DNA from: Haliea sp. E1-2-M8
GTDB taxonomy: Bacteria > Pseudomonadota > Gammaproteobacteria > Pseudomonadales > Halieaceae
Assembly: GCF_030649675.1 (NCBI RefSeq)
Contig: NZ_JAUTDR010000016.1
Location: 44,715-108,714, forward strand
Direction: 5' to 3'
Length of the DNA: 64,000 bases
The notes beneath the pieces were generated by a model. It was not told the DNA's origin, ran no database searches, and saw only the letters and a program-made list of their open reading frames with translations. The translations under genes were made by a program, and so were the position numbers. Positions 27,570 through 37,782 of this stretch are shown in pieces; position 1 is the stretch's first letter, and every line of letters begins with the position of its first letter.

Positions 27570-28595
27570 ATGAGCAAGCTTTATGATGTCGCCGTTGTCG
27601 GCGCCACCGGCGCAGTCGGTGAAACCATGATGACCATTCTCGAGGAACGCAACTTTCCGGTCGGCAAACTCTTTCCGCTGGCCAGTGCCCGCTCCGCGGG
27701 CAAATCCATTACCTTCCGCGGCAAGCAGGTGAAGGTGACGGATCTCGCCGACTTTGACTTCAGCCAGGTGCAGATCGGCCTGTTCTCGGCGGGTGGCAGT
27801 ATTTCCGAGGAGTTTGCGCCCAAGGCCGCGGCCGCAGGCTGCGTGGTGATCGACAACACTTCCCACTTCCGCCGCGATGAAGACATCCCGCTGGTGGTGC
27901 CCGAAGTCAACCTGGAGGCGCTGGCGGGCTATACCACCCGCAACATCATCGCCAACCCCAATTGTTCCACCATCCAGATGCTGGTGGCGCTGAAGCCGAT
28001 CTACGACGCGGTGGGAATCGAGCGTATCAACGTCTGCACTTACCAGGCGGTTTCGGGCACCGGCAAGGAAGCTATTGAAGAACTCGCCGGGCAGACTGCG
28101 CGCCTGCTGAACGGCCAGGAAATCGAGTGCGAGGTCTACCCCAAGCAGATTGCTTTCAACGTGTTGCCCCATATCGACACCTTCCAGGACAACGGCTACA
28201 CCCGGGAAGAAATGAAAATGATCTGGGAAACACAGAAAATTCTCGGTGACGGCAGTGTCCAGGTCAATCCTACCTGCGTTCGCGTGCCGGTGTTCTTCGG
28301 TCACTCCGAGGCCCTGCATATCGAAACCACCGACAAAATTTCCGCCGCCGAGGCGCGCAAGCTGCTCGCCGCCTTCCCCGGTATCACCGTGATGGATGAG
28401 CACGCCGATGGCGGCTACCCGACACCGGCAACGGATGGCGCCGGCAGCGACCCGGTTTTTGTCGGCCGCATCCGCGAGGATATCTCGCATCCGCGGGGCC
28501 TCAACCTGTGGGTGGTGTCCGACAATGTACGCAAGGGTGCGGCCCTGAACAGTGTGCAAATTGCCGAGGCCCTGATCAGTACTTATCTTGATTAA
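27570..28595 (+). CDS. asd: Aspartate-semialdehyde dehydrogenase
   Basis: 341 aa. NADP-binding loop GATGAVGETMM (residues 10-20), catalytic C132 in NPNCSTIQM, and HPRGLNLWVVSDNVRKGAA near the C-terminus. It reduces aspartyl phosphate to aspartate semialdehyde, the branch point to lysine, threonine and methionine. The start at 27570 follows a weak AGAGG. The position between leuB and fimV is the conserved gammaproteobacterial order. No second asd/usg paralogue is present here. Confidence 0.95.
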   Translation: MSKLYDVAVVGATGAVGETMMTILEERNFPVGKLFPLASARSAGKSITFRGKQVKVTDLADFDFSQVQIGLFSAGGSISEEFAPKAAAAGCVVIDNTSHFRRDEDIPLVVPEVNLEALAGYTTRNIIANPNCSTIQMLVALKPIYDAVGIERINVCTYQAVSGTGKEAIEELAGQTARLLNGQEIECEVYPKQIAFNVLPHIDTFQDNGYTREEMKMIWETQKILGDGSVQVNPTCVRVPVFFGHSEALHIETTDKISAAEARKLLAAFPGITVMDEHADGGYPTPATDGAGSDPVFVGRIREDISHPRGLNLWVVSDNVRKGAALNSVQIAEALISTYLD

Positions 28596-28705
28596 AAACT
28601 TGCGTTAAAACATACTTCCGGTATCTTCAAAAGCATTATATAGGGGCTGGCACCATCGGGAGACCGGCTTGAGTACTGCCAGGGGAAGGATAACAAGGCG
28701 TATTT

Positions 28706-31081
28706 ATGGCTCGTAGAAAACGTTTGGCAGCAGCACTGGTATCCCTGGGTTGTCTGCAAGCGGGGTCGGCGTGGGCCCTCGGCCTTGGCGAACTGACCCT
28801 GGAATCCTTCCTCAACGAACCATTGCAAGCGCGCGTAAGCCTGCTGGATATCGGCAACCTGCACGAAGACCAGATTCGTGTCCGGCTTGGTGCCGCCGAG
28901 GATTTCGACCGGCTCGGGGTGGATCGCGCCTACTTTCTTACCGGCATCAAGTTCGAAGTCGACATCGATGGCAGCGGCCGCGGCGTGATTGTTCTCACCT
29001 CCGACGACCCGGTGCTGGAACCCTATCTGGATTTTATCGTGGAAGCGCGCTGGCCCTCAGGGCGCCTGCTGCGCAATTACACCGTGCTGGTGGATCCACC
29101 CGCTTTTGACACACGCAACCCGGTAGTCTCCGCAACGGAGCGGGTGGCGGCCACGGAAGGCAGCGCAGACGCCGACGCAGCGGAAAAAAAAACCGAAACT
29201 GAGGTCGATGGCTCCGGCACCCGGGTGAGCATGCGCGAGTCCGACCTGGCGTCGGGCGCCATGCCCCAGCGCGGGTTCAATGCCGGCACCGATTCCGATC
29301 CCGCGCCCGGCGCCCGCTACATGATCCGCCGCGACGAAACCCTGTGGACGATTGCCCAGAGCGCCCGGGTTGAAGGCGTCTCCGTGCAGCAGACGATGCT
29401 GGAAATCCAGCGCCTGAACCCTGACGCCTTTATCGATGGCAACATCAATCGGATCAAGGCGGGGTTCATCATCTATCTGCCGGCGTCCGGCGATATCAGC
29501 GAGGCGGATGTCGAGGCAGCGCTGGCCGCGGTGCGGCAGCAGAATGAAGACTGGCGGGCAGGGCGCGCATCCGCCCCGGCGGCACCCGGTCCGGCCCTGC
29601 GCATCTCGTCCGGGGAGCAAACCGAACCGGAACAGGTGACGCCCGCGCCCGGGCAGTCGTCCTCTGTCGACGCAGCCACGCAGGATGAATTGCAGCGCTC
29701 CGAACGCGAACGCGACGACCTGGGTCAGCGGCTTGCTGCTCTGGCCGAGCGCCTCGAGACCCTGGAGCGGGTGGTCGAATTGAAAGATGCGCAGATCGCC
29801 TCCCTGCAGCAGTCGCTCGCGGCAGCGGAAGGAAGCGCGGTCGCACCCCCTGAACCGAGCTCGCCTGCGAACGCGGATCCGGGCGCCGCCGAGGAGACAG
29901 CCGACAGCGTCCCCGCCGCACAGTCCGCCGCAGCTCCCGCACCTGAGCCCGCGGCAGCACCCGAACCCGCTGCGGCGTCCGCTCCGGCGCCCGCGCCTGC
30001 CGCCAACGGCTTCGGTAGCTGGCTCTATGTCATTGCTGGCGTGCTGCTGGCGGCTATCCTCGGGCTGCTGTTCTGGCGCCGGCGCCAGGCAGACGAGGAT
30101 GATGAGGGCGCCAGCGGCAGCTTTGCGGCAACCCCCGCTGCGCACGAGCAGCCGGAGCGGGATGCATTTGCCGACATCCAGTTGCAGGACTCGGAGCTGG
30201 ATCTGGACGAAGATGACAGCTCTGCGGCTGTCGTTGGCGGAGCGGGCCTCGTCGCCGCCACGCCCGCGCCCGCTCCCGTTGAAGATGCTCCCGAGCCGGC
30301 CGCCACCGGGCAGCGGGGCTATGGCGAACGCAAGCACGACCAGTATGCCTCGGATGTCGAGGCGGGCGACGCCCTGGCGGAGGCGGATATCTACATCGCC
30401 TATGGTCGCTACACCCAGGCCAGTGATCTGTTGCGCAAGGCGCTGCGCTCCGAGCCCGACAATACCGCCTACCGGCTGAAGCTGCTGGAACTGGCCGCAG
30501 ATACCGGTGATCGCAGTGAAGCGGAATCCCAGCTTACAGAACTCAAGCGCTCCGGCGACAGGGACGCCATCGCCAGGGCGGAAGCCATCATCACCAGCAG
30601 CTTTGCAGCCGGCAACGCCTATGTAGAAGATACTGCGGCGCCGGCGGCCGAGCCGGAGCCTGAAACGGCAACTGCAACGGCACCCGAAGCGGAGCCCGAA
30701 ACGGCGTCGGTCAGAGAGGAGGACCTTGGCAGCGAGCTTGCGGATCTGGGCGCTCCCGGCTCTGCAGACAGCCGCGATGAATTGGTGCCGTCGATCGACG
30801 ACCAGCCGGAATTTCTCGGCCTGGAGATCGAGGACAGCCCGGTCGAGGAACTGGATGTGTCGGCGGAATACGACCGGGAGCGCGCTCGCGGTGACAGCAG
30901 CGAGGACGATTTCGTCTTCGCCGACGATGGCGACCCGCTGTCCACCAAGCTGGATCTGGCCCGCGCCTATATTGACATGGGCGACGACGATGGCGCCCGC
31001 CAGATTCTCGATGAGGTCGTGGCCGAAGGCAGCGACGAGCAACAGCGCGACGCGCGAGAGCTGCTCGACAGACTTGGCTGA
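28706..31081 (+). CDS. fimV: FimV-type pilus assembly / polar hub protein
   Basis: 791 aa. Signal peptide (residues 1-24), N-terminal FimV domain (GLGELTLESFLNEPLQARVS), a LysM peptidoglycan-binding domain (about 205-258, YMIRRDETLWTIAQ), a coiled coil (about 332-375), a Pro/Ala-rich linker, one membrane helix (about 439-461), an acidic cytoplasmic part and the C-terminal FimV motif (STKLDLARAYIDMGD). FimV organises the pole and type IV pilus machinery in Pseudomonas. It carries strong blocks of Ala/Pro/Glu repeats, so its length may vary between strains. It ends 5 nt past the proposed truA start. Confidence 0.9.
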   Translation: MARRKRLAAALVSLGCLQAGSAWALGLGELTLESFLNEPLQARVSLLDIGNLHEDQIRVRLGAAEDFDRLGVDRAYFLTGIKFEVDIDGSGRGVIVLTSDDPVLEPYLDFIVEARWPSGRLLRNYTVLVDPPAFDTRNPVVSATERVAATEGSADADAAEKKTETEVDGSGTRVSMRESDLASGAMPQRGFNAGTDSDPAPGARYMIRRDETLWTIAQSARVEGVSVQQTMLEIQRLNPDAFIDGNINRIKAGFIIYLPASGDISEADVEAALAAVRQQNEDWRAGRASAPAAPGPALRISSGEQTEPEQVTPAPGQSSSVDAATQDELQRSERERDDLGQRLAALAERLETLERVVELKDAQIASLQQSLAAAEGSAVAPPEPSSPANADPGAAEETADSVPAAQSAAAPAPEPAAAPEPAAASAPAPAPAANGFGSWLYVIAGVLLAAILGLLFWRRRQADEDDEGASGSFAATPAAHEQPERDAFADIQLQDSELDLDEDDSSAAVVGGAGLVAATPAPAPVEDAPEPAATGQRGYGERKHDQYASDVEAGDALAEADIYIAYGRYTQASDLLRKALRSEPDNTAYRLKLLELAADTGDRSEAESQLTELKRSGDRDAIARAEAIITSSFAAGNAYVEDTAAPAAEPEPETATATAPEAEPETASVREEDLGSELADLGAPGSADSRDELVPSIDDQPEFLGLEIEDSPVEELDVSAEYDRERARGDSSEDDFVFADDGDPLSTKLDLARAYIDMGDDDGARQILDEVVAEGSDEQQRDARELLDRLG

Positions 31082-31919
31082 GCAGAGTGAATGGCGGATC
31101 TTCGCAACCGATCCGCTGCCCCCCGGCACCCGCATTGCCTGCCGTATCGAATACGACGGCAGCGCCTACAATGGCTGGCAAGCCCAGCCCCACCCCGGTT
31201 CCCGCACAGTACAACAAACCCTCGAAGCCGCGCTGACAGGGATCGCTGCGGAGCCCCTGCGCGTGCACTGCGCGGGCCGCACCGACAGCGGCGTCCACGG
31301 CCATGCCCAGGTGATTCATTTCGATGCGCCCACGGCGCGCAGCTGCAAGGCCTGGGTTATCGGCAGCAACAGCCGGCTGCCCGCGGACATCAGGGTGCAC
31401 TGGGCGCAGCCGGTGCCCGCGGATTTTCATGCGCGGTTCTCGGCTCAGGCCCGGCGTTACCGCTACCTGATTGCCAATACCGCTATCCGTCCGGCCCTGC
31501 TCGGCAGACAACTCAGTTGGCAGCGCCAGCCGCTGGATGCCGGGCGCATGCACGCCGCGGCCCAGTTCCTGCTCGGAGAGCGGGATTTCAGTGCCTTTCG
31601 CGCCGCCGCCTGCCAATCCAGCACGCCATACCGCTGCGTCACCCGCTGCGAGGTTAGCCGGCGCGGGGATCTGGTGGTGATCGATATTCAGGCCAATGCG
31701 TTTCTGCATCACATGGTGCGCAACATTGCCGGTAGCCTGATGGCGGTCGGCACCGGCAGCAGGGAGCCGGCCTGGATAGGAGAGCTGTTGGGCGGGCAGG
31801 ACCGCACCCGGGCCGCCGAAACCGCGCCAGCCGAAGGCCTGTACCTGGTGGATGTAGTCTACCCAGCCCGCTTTGCCCTGCCACTCACGCCGCCCGGGCC
31901 TCTGCTGCTGGGGAGCTGA
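31074..31919 (+). CDS. truA: tRNA pseudouridine(38-40) synthase TruA
   Basis: 281 aa if it starts at the TTG at 31074, which overlaps the end of fimV. No ATG or GTG lies in frame ahead of the conserved IEYDGSAYNGWQAQ, so a rare start is needed and the exact position is uncertain. The catalytic Asp is in GRTDSGVHGHAQV (D71 in this numbering). FHARFSAQARRYRYLI and NAFLHHMVRNIAGSL are family motifs. It makes pseudouridine at positions 38-40 of tRNA anticodon stems. Its place after fimV is conserved. Confidence 0.9.
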   Translation: MAEQSEWRIFATDPLPPGTRIACRIEYDGSAYNGWQAQPHPGSRTVQQTLEAALTGIAAEPLRVHCAGRTDSGVHGHAQVIHFDAPTARSCKAWVIGSNSRLPADIRVHWAQPVPADFHARFSAQARRYRYLIANTAIRPALLGRQLSWQRQPLDAGRMHAAAQFLLGERDFSAFRAAACQSSTPYRCVTRCEVSRRGDLVVIDIQANAFLHHMVRNIAGSLMAVGTGSREPAWIGELLGGQDRTRAAETAPAEGLYLVDVVYPARFALPLTPPGPLLLGS

Positions 31920-31981
31920 AGACACTGCCCCCCGTGTTCTGCTATCATCCCCGCCCTTCAGCAAGCCAGTAGCTACCATCC

Positions 31982-32599
31982 GTGTCACGAACCCTTGTCA
32001 AGATTTGCGGTATTACCAGCAGTGCCGATGCCCAGGCGGCCTGCGAGGCGGGCGCGGATGCCCTGGGCCTGGTGTTTTATGGGCCCAGCTCGCGCTGTGT
32101 CACTCCGCAGCAGGCGCGGAATATCGTGGCGGCGGTGCCACCCTTTGTCGCGATTGTGGCCCTGTTTGTCGATGAGACGGCGGTAACAATCCAGCGCACT
32201 CTCGAGTGCGTATCCGTAGACTGTATTCAGTTCCACGGCGCCGAGACGCCGGCGTTCTGCAGCCAGTTCCAGCGCCCATATTTGAAGGCCCTGCGGATGC
32301 GTCCAGGCGTCGATATCGGCGTACTTGCCGGCGGCTATTCCAGCGCCCGGGGCCTGCTGCTGGACAGCTGGCAACCCGGCGTTCCGGGCGGCACCGGCCA
32401 GCCCTTTGACTGGGCGGACATTCCCGCAGATTTGCCGCGCCCGCTGGTGCTGGCGGGCGGGCTCGACGAGCACAATGTCGCCGCCGCCATTGCCGCTGTC
32501 AGTCCCGCCGCGGTCGACGTCAGCGGCGGTGTCGAGAGTGCGCCGGGGATCAAGGATGCGGGCAAGATGAAGCGCTTTGTCGCTGCAGTGCGCAGCTGA
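31982..32599 (+). CDS. trpF: Phosphoribosylanthranilate isomerase
   Basis: 205 aa from a GTG at 31982. It starts [20 protein letters not shown] (catalytic Cys in KICGIT). The TIM barrel includes [24 protein letters not shown] and [15 protein letters not shown], with [15 protein letters not shown] at the phosphate site. It converts phosphoribosylanthranilate to CdRP in tryptophan synthesis. A TATCAT at 31943 may be a -10, but no -35 is convincing. trpB follows after 23 nt. Confidence 0.95.
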   Translation: MSRTLVKICGITSSADAQAACEAGADALGLVFYGPSSRCVTPQQARNIVAAVPPFVAIVALFVDETAVTIQRTLECVSVDCIQFHGAETPAFCSQFQRPYLKALRMRPGVDIGVLAGGYSSARGLLLDSWQPGVPGGTGQPFDWADIPADLPRPLVLAGGLDEHNVAAAIAAVSPAAVDVSGGVESAPGIKDAGKMKRFVAAVRS

Positions 32600-32622
32600 A
32601 CTCACACAGGGGAGCACACACC

Positions 32623-33843
32623 ATGACCACGGAAATGACCAGCAGGATATTTGCGTCAGTGCCCGACGCTGAGGGTCGCTTTGGCGTCTACGGCGGCAAG
32701 TTTGTCGCCGAGACCCTGATGTCCGCACTCTCGGAGCTGGAAGCACTGTACCGGAAACTGTCGCAGGACGCGGAGTTCCAGCGCGAACTGGACGAGGATC
32801 TCGCCCACTATGTCGGGCGCCCCTCACCCCTGTACGAGGCCCGCCGCTGGTCCGACCGCGTCGGCGGCGCCCGCATCTACCTCAAGCGCGAGGATCTCAA
32901 CCACACCGGCGCGCACAAGGTAAACAACACCGTAGGGCAGGCCCTGCTGGCCAAGCACATGGGCAAGCGGCGGGTGATTGCAGAGACCGGCGCCGGGCAG
33001 CACGGGGTCGCCACTGCCACCATCGCCGCCCGCCTGGGTCTTGAGTGCCATGTCTTCATGGGCGAGGAAGATGTGCGCCGCCAGGCGCTCAACGTATACC
33101 GGATGAAACTGCTGGGCGCCACCGTGGTACCGGTCACCTCCGGCTCGCGCACCCTGAAGGATGCGATGAACGAGGCCATGCGCGACTGGGTCACCAACGT
33201 CGACGACACCTTCTACGTTATCGGCACCGTGGCTGGCCCGCACCCGTACCCGATGCTGGTGCGCGACTTCCAGTGCGTGATCGGACGCGAGGCCCGGGCC
33301 CAGTCCCTGGCCCGCACCGGGCGCCTGCCCGATGCCCTGGTGGCCTGTGTTGGCGGCGGCTCCAACGCTATCGGCCTGTTCCACCCCTTCCTCGAGGATG
33401 AGGCCGTCGCCATGTACGGCGTCGAGGCCGGCGGCCACGGCGTCGCCAGCGGCGAACACGCCGCGCCGCTCAGCGCGGGCACGCCGGGCATATTACATGG
33501 CAACCGCACCTACCTGATGCAGGACGAGGACGGCCAGATCATGCACACTCACTCGGTGTCGGCGGGCCTGGACTACCCGGGGGTCGGCCCCGAACATTCC
33601 TGGCTCAAGGATATCGGCCGGGTCAACTACGTCACCATCAACGATGACGAAGCGCTACGTGCCTTCCACGACCTGACCCGCACCGAGGGCATCATGCCGG
33701 CCCTGGAGAGCGCCCATGCGCTCGCCTACGCGGAGAAACTGGCCGCGACCATGACCCCGGAGCAGCACATCATCATCAACCTCTCGGGCCGCGGCGACAA
33801 GGACATCCACACGGTTGCCGACATCGACGGCACTGATTTTTAA
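32623..33843 (+). CDS. trpB: Tryptophan synthase beta chain
   Basis: 406 aa from an ATG with AGGGGAG upstream. The PLP lysine is K99 in [22 protein letters not shown] binds the cofactor phosphate, and [10 protein letters not shown] is near the end. It condenses indole with serine. The N-terminus [14 protein letters not shown] is typical. It is followed after 13 nt by trpA, its partner subunit. Confidence 0.97.
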   Translation: MTTEMTSRIFASVPDAEGRFGVYGGKFVAETLMSALSELEALYRKLSQDAEFQRELDEDLAHYVGRPSPLYEARRWSDRVGGARIYLKREDLNHTGAHKVNNTVGQALLAKHMGKRRVIAETGAGQHGVATATIAARLGLECHVFMGEEDVRRQALNVYRMKLLGATVVPVTSGSRTLKDAMNEAMRDWVTNVDDTFYVIGTVAGPHPYPMLVRDFQCVIGREARAQSLARTGRLPDALVACVGGGSNAIGLFHPFLEDEAVAMYGVEAGGHGVASGEHAAPLSAGTPGILHGNRTYLMQDEDGQIMHTHSVSAGLDYPGVGPEHSWLKDIGRVNYVTINDDEALRAFHDLTRTEGIMPALESAHALAYAEKLAATMTPEQHIIINLSGRGDKDIHTVADIDGTDF

Positions 33844-33856
33844 GGAGTAGGCAGCA

Positions 33857-34681
33857 GTGAGCAAAATAGCTGGACGTTTCCAGCAGTTGGCAGCCCAGGG
33901 TCGCAAGGCGCTGATTCCCTATATCGTGGCCGGTGACCCGGAGATGGCACTGACGGTGCCGCTGATGCATGCGCTGGTGGCGGCCGGCGCGGATATCATT
34001 GAGCTGGGAGTACCGTTCTCCGACCCGATGTCCGAAGGGCCGGTCATCCAGAAAGCGCACGAGCGGGCGTTGGCCAACGGCGCGCGCCTGCGCGATGCCC
34101 TGGACATGGTGCAGACCTTCCGCGAGCGGGATGCGGACACGCCCGTGCTGCTGATGGGCTACGCCAACCCGGTAGAACACATGGGCTACGGCGTATTTGC
34201 CGACCGCGCCGCAGAGGCCGGTGTGGACGGCCTGCTGACCGTGGACATCCCGCCGGAAGAAGTGGCCGGGGTCAACGCCGAGCTGCACCGGGTGGGCATG
34301 GACAACATCTTCCTGGTGGCTCCGACCACGCCCTCGGCACGGATCAAGGCCATCGTCGACCAGGCCAGCGGGTTTATCTACTACGTGGCGCTCAAGGGTG
34401 TGACCGGTGCCGGCAACCTCGACGCCGCCGACGTGGCCCGGCATCTGGCGCTAATCCGTGAGCACACCACACTGCCGCTGGCGGTGGGTTTCGGGATCAA
34501 GGACGCCGCGTCTGCCCGCCTGGTCGGCGCCAGTGCCGACGGCGTGGTGGTGGGCAGTGCGCTGGTGGCTTGTGTTGCTCGCGCAGCCAGCGAGGGCGTA
34601 GATCATGAGGGCCTTGTCCGGGCCGCATCAGCGCTGGTGGCGGAGATACGCGCGGGATTGGACAGCATCGCTTCCCGGTAA
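33857..34681 (+). CDS. trpA: Tryptophan synthase alpha chain
   Basis: 274 aa from a GTG at 33857 with AAGGAG upstream. The catalytic Glu is in [14 protein letters not shown]; the second catalytic Asp is in the [13 protein letters not shown] loop. The phosphate-binding end is GVVVGSALV. It cleaves indole-3-glycerol phosphate and passes indole to TrpB. The trpF-trpB-trpA block is inserted between truA and accD, where Pseudomonas has only trpF. Confidence 0.97.
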   Translation: MSKIAGRFQQLAAQGRKALIPYIVAGDPEMALTVPLMHALVAAGADIIELGVPFSDPMSEGPVIQKAHERALANGARLRDALDMVQTFRERDADTPVLLMGYANPVEHMGYGVFADRAAEAGVDGLLTVDIPPEEVAGVNAELHRVGMDNIFLVAPTTPSARIKAIVDQASGFIYYVALKGVTGAGNLDAADVARHLALIREHTTLPLAVGFGIKDAASARLVGASADGVVVGSALVACVARAASEGVDHEGLVRAASALVAEIRAGLDSIASR

Positions 34682-34740
34682 CCTGCCGCAGGATGCGTCG
34701 ATATTTGGGAGGCAGGGTACTAGTTGCCGCCGCGCACGTT

Positions 34741-34746
34741 TATAAT
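34741..34746 (+). promoter_or_regulatory. Candidate -10 box ahead of accD
   Basis: A perfect TATAAT lies 24 nt upstream of the accD ATG, after an 88-nt gap from trpA. A matching -35 is not evident at 16-18 nt spacing. It suggests accD-folC has its own promoter. Confidence 0.35.
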
Positions 34747-34769
34747 GGTGTCACCAAACGGGGGATGCC

Positions 34770-35729
34770 ATGAGTTGGATCGACAAAATACTGCCTTCCG
34801 GAGTGCGCAAGGAGGAGGGCGAGCGGCGCTCCAGCGTACCCGAAGGTCTGTGGAAGAAGTGTGTCAAATGCGACGCGGTGCTGTACCGGCCGGATGTCGA
34901 GCGCAACGACGACGTCTGCCCCAAGTGCGATCACCATATGCGTATCGGCGCTCGCCGACGCCTGGCCATATTCCTGGACGAGGAAGGTCGCGAGGAAATC
35001 CTGGCTCACATCGAACCGGTCGACCGCCTCAAATTCCGCGACAAGAAGCGCTATCGCGACCGTATCTCTGCCGCGCAGAAATCCACTGGTGAAAAAGACG
35101 CACTGGTGGCGATGCGGGGCAACCTGCAGGGCATGCCGGTAGTCTGTGTCGCCTTCGAGTTTGCTTTCCACGGCGGCTCCATGGGCTATGCGGTGGGGGA
35201 AAAATTCACCCAGGCAGCCCAGCTGGCGCTGCAGGAATCCATTCCTTTGGTCTGTTTCTCCGCCTCCGGCGGGGCGCGCATGCAGGAGGCGCTGATCTCC
35301 CTGATGCAGATGGCCAAAACCAGCGCCGTCATTGAGCGCATGAAAGTCGCCCGGGTGCCCTATATTTCGGTGATGACCGACCCGATCTACGGTGGCGTGT
35401 CCGCATCGCTGGCGCTGCTCGGGGACATCAATGTTGCCGAACCCGATGCCCGCGCGGGATTTGCCGGGCCCAATATCATCGAACAGACCATCCGCCAGAA
35501 ATTGCCCAAGGGCTTCCAGCGCAGCGAGTTTCTGCTGGAGCATGGCGCAATCGACATGATCGTGCACCGCAATGACATGCGCGATACGCTGGCCCGCCTG
35601 CTGTCGAAATTCACCGGGCAGGAACTGGTGGTGCAGGAAGTCGACGAGAGCGACGAGAGCGACGAGGATACCAGCAGTGCGGAGCCAGAGGAGCCGGTCG
35701 AGTTCAGTCCCGACAACCCGGATGACTGA
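34770..35729 (+). CDS. accD: Acetyl-CoA carboxylase carboxyltransferase subunit beta
   Basis: 319 aa. The N-terminal zinc ribbon has C31, C34, C50 and C53 ([10 protein letters not shown] then CPKCDHH). The carboxyltransferase core includes [16 protein letters not shown] and [20 protein letters not shown]. It works with AccA to carboxylate acetyl-CoA for fatty acid synthesis. The last 30 residues form an acidic tail ([20 protein letters not shown]) beyond the usual end. The stop overlaps folC by 8 nt. Confidence 0.96.
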   Translation: MSWIDKILPSGVRKEEGERRSSVPEGLWKKCVKCDAVLYRPDVERNDDVCPKCDHHMRIGARRRLAIFLDEEGREEILAHIEPVDRLKFRDKKRYRDRISAAQKSTGEKDALVAMRGNLQGMPVVCVAFEFAFHGGSMGYAVGEKFTQAAQLALQESIPLVCFSASGGARMQEALISLMQMAKTSAVIERMKVARVPYISVMTDPIYGGVSASLALLGDINVAEPDARAGFAGPNIIEQTIRQKLPKGFQRSEFLLEHGAIDMIVHRNDMRDTLARLLSKFTGQELVVQEVDESDESDEDTSSAEPEEPVEFSPDNPDD

Positions 35730-36999
35730 ATCCGCGCTGGCCGCCTGGCTGGCACGTCTGGAGGCGCAGTATCCGCAGCCGATAAAACTGGGGCTGGAGC
35801 GCGTCGCGGCGGTCGCCAACACGCTCGGCCTGCTGCCGGTGTCGGTGCCCGTGGTCACAGTGGCCGGCACCAACGGCAAGGGCTCGGTGGTGGCGACAAT
35901 CGAGGCCCTGTTGCACCGGGCCGGGGTCGCCGCCGGTGTTTATACTTCGCCCCATCTGCTGCGCTTCAACGAACGCATCCGGATCAACGGGGACGAGGCG
36001 GCTGACAGCGAGATCGTGGCTGCCCTGGACGAGGTCGAGGCGGCGCGCGGCGAGGTTGCCCTCAGCTACTTTGAATACACCACCCTGGCGGCACTGCTGC
36101 TGTTCCGGTCCCGCGCGGTAGAGGTAGTCGTCCTCGAAGTCGGGCTCGGCGGGCGTCTGGATGCGGTCAATATTGTCGACCCGACGATCGCGGTCATTAC
36201 CAGCATTGCCCTGGATCACCAGGAGTGGCTGGGCGACAGCCTGGACCAGATCGCACGCGAAAAGGCCGGCATCCTGCGTGCGGGGCGCCCCGCCGTCATT
36301 GCCGCGACGGAACCGCCGGGGCTGCTTGCGGCCGTGAAGGCGAGTGGAGCCGAGGCGCTGTGGCTGCAGCGGGATTTCGGTTTTGCGCCGGCGGAAGCGC
36401 AGTGGCGCGGCTGGCTGCAGACCAGCGCCGGTGAGCGGCGGCAGTTGCGTGCCCTGGAGAACCCGTCGCTGTTGCCAGCCAACCTCTGCGCTGCGCTGCA
36501 GGTGCTGGAATTGCTGGGCCTGCCCGCCACCGATGCGGCGCTGGAGGAGGTGGTGCCGGCCTTGCGGCCCCCCGGGCGCAGGCAGCGCCTGAGCGTGGCC
36601 GGCCTGGAGCTGATTCTGGATGTCGCACACAATCCCTCAGCAGTTGATAAGATGGTTGAATTTATTGATATAACCCCATGTAATGGAAAGACTATTGCCG
36701 TATTCTCAGCCATGGCGGACAAGGACATCAAGGCAATGATCGACGCCGCTGGCGAGCGTTTCGCGGCCTGGTTCCTTGCGGACCAGCCGGGCAATGCCCG
36801 CGCCGCCTCCGCGGCCGCTATCGCGGCCTTGCTGCGGGAGGCGGGGCAGGAGATGATCAGCGTCAGCAAGAATTTACGGCAGGCCCTGGCTCGCGCCCGC
36901 AGCGTCATGGCACCCGGGGACAGGTTGGTGGTGTTCGGGTCCTTTCATACGGTGGCGGCAGCCCTGAGCTGGCTGGCAAAGGAACAGGGGAAGGGCTAG
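35722..36999 (+). CDS. folC: Dihydrofolate synthase / folylpolyglutamate synthase
   Basis: 425 aa, starting [18 protein letters not shown] at an ATG inside the end of accD. The ATP loop is GTNGKGSVV (residues 49-57). KLGLERV and [13 protein letters not shown] are Mur-ligase family features, and DVAHNPSAV lies near 301. It adds glutamate to dihydropteroate and folates. About 80 nt (36631-36710) within the C-terminal domain are only about 38 percent G+C, yet encode normal-looking sequence ([18 protein letters not shown]). The next gene starts 3 nt later. Confidence 0.94.
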   Translation: MTESALAAWLARLEAQYPQPIKLGLERVAAVANTLGLLPVSVPVVTVAGTNGKGSVVATIEALLHRAGVAAGVYTSPHLLRFNERIRINGDEAADSEIVAALDEVEAARGEVALSYFEYTTLAALLLFRSRAVEVVVLEVGLGGRLDAVNIVDPTIAVITSIALDHQEWLGDSLDQIAREKAGILRAGRPAVIAATEPPGLLAAVKASGAEALWLQRDFGFAPAEAQWRGWLQTSAGERRQLRALENPSLLPANLCAALQVLELLGLPATDAALEEVVPALRPPGRRQRLSVAGLELILDVAHNPSAVDKMVEFIDITPCNGKTIAVFSAMADKDIKAMIDAAGERFAAWFLADQPGNARAASAAAIAALLREAGQEMISVSKNLRQALARARSVMAPGDRLVVFGSFHTVAAALSWLAKEQGKG

Positions 37000-37002
37000 C
37001 AG

Positions 37003-37635
37003 GTGAACGATATCCTCAAGCAGCGCCTGGTCGGCGCACTGATACTGATTGCCCTGGGCGTCATCTTCTGGCCCATTATTTTCGTCGATCCCGACCAGGA
37101 TGTCGGTATGGAAGATCTGCGTATCCCGCCGCGGCCACAGGTGGACACGACACCGATTGCGCCGCCCGATCCCGCCGGTCTGCGTGGATCACCGGAGCTG
37201 GAATACGACGAGGAGGAGTTTGCCGACGACGGGGGCTTGGAGGAGGACTCCCGGGGGTTCGCGGAACCGGTACCCGCAGATGGCGCTGAAGCACAACCGG
37301 AACCGGAGCAAACGCCTGTCGTTGCCGCGCCGCCAGCGCCGGGGGAAACCCGCACGGAGGCGCCGGAACAGCCAGTCATTGACGCCCAGGGCGTACCGGT
37401 GGCGTGGATGCTGCAGGTCGCCAGCGTCAGCAGTGCCGAGAATGCCGAGGAACTGCGCCAGCGCCTGCAAGCGCTGGGCGAGAAGGCCTGGGTAGCGCCA
37501 GTCACGATCGACGGCCGGGCCATGTACCGGGTCAACGTCGGCCCCAAATTCGAGCGTGCCAGGTTGGAGGCGCTGCAGTCAGATATTGACGCCGAGTTCG
37601 GTGTCAACTCCCTGGTCAAGCGCTATCTACCCTAG
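37003..37635 (+). CDS. SPOR-domain protein (DedD-like)
   Basis: 210 aa from a GTG at 37003. One membrane helix near the N-terminus (about residues 10-28, LVGALILIALGVIFWPIIF) is followed by a Pro/Glu-rich linker and a C-terminal SPOR domain (about 130-205, MLQVASVSSAENAEELRQRL). SPOR domains bind denuded peptidoglycan at the division site. DedD of E. coli has the same layout and the same place between folC and cvpA. A tandem GC-rich repeat directly follows its stop. Confidence 0.88.
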   Translation: MNDILKQRLVGALILIALGVIFWPIIFVDPDQDVGMEDLRIPPRPQVDTTPIAPPDPAGLRGSPELEYDEEEFADDGGLEEDSRGFAEPVPADGAEAQPEPEQTPVVAAPPAPGETRTEAPEQPVIDAQGVPVAWMLQVASVSSAENAEELRQRLQALGEKAWVAPVTIDGRAMYRVNVGPKFERARLEALQSDIDAEFGVNSLVKRYLP

Positions 37636-37695
37636 TGCGGGCCACCCTGGTGCGGGGTCGCCCTGCGCGGGCCACCCTGCGCGGGCCGCTGACCC
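37636..37695 (+). repeat. Imperfect GC-rich tandem repeat, about four units
   Basis: Units of 14-16 nt run on from the SPOR gene stop: TGCGGGCCACCCTGG, TGCGGGGTCGCCCTGC, GCGGGCCACCCTGC and GCGGGCCGCTGACCC. They carry no stop-free frame of note and no clear hairpin, and lie 20 nt ahead of the cvpA promoter. Confidence 0.6.
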
Positions 37696-37714
37696 CATGA
37701 TTCCCCGGCTTTCC

Positions 37715-37743
37715 TTCAGTGAGCACCGCCGCTCTGTTAGAAT
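37715..37743 (+). promoter_or_regulatory. Candidate promoter for cvpA-purF
   Basis: TTCAGT (37715-37720), 17 nt, TAGAAT (37738-37743), followed by a GC-rich stretch. It lies 40 nt upstream of the cvpA ATG. I see no PurR operator around it. Confidence 0.4.
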
Positions 37744-37782
37744 GCGCCGCGCAGGGTGCAGGAGCCAGGGGGCGGGGCAGGG

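Noticed and set aside
37640..37782. PurR operator ahead of cvpA-purF
   Set aside because: No ACGCAAACGTTTGCGT-like sequence is present.
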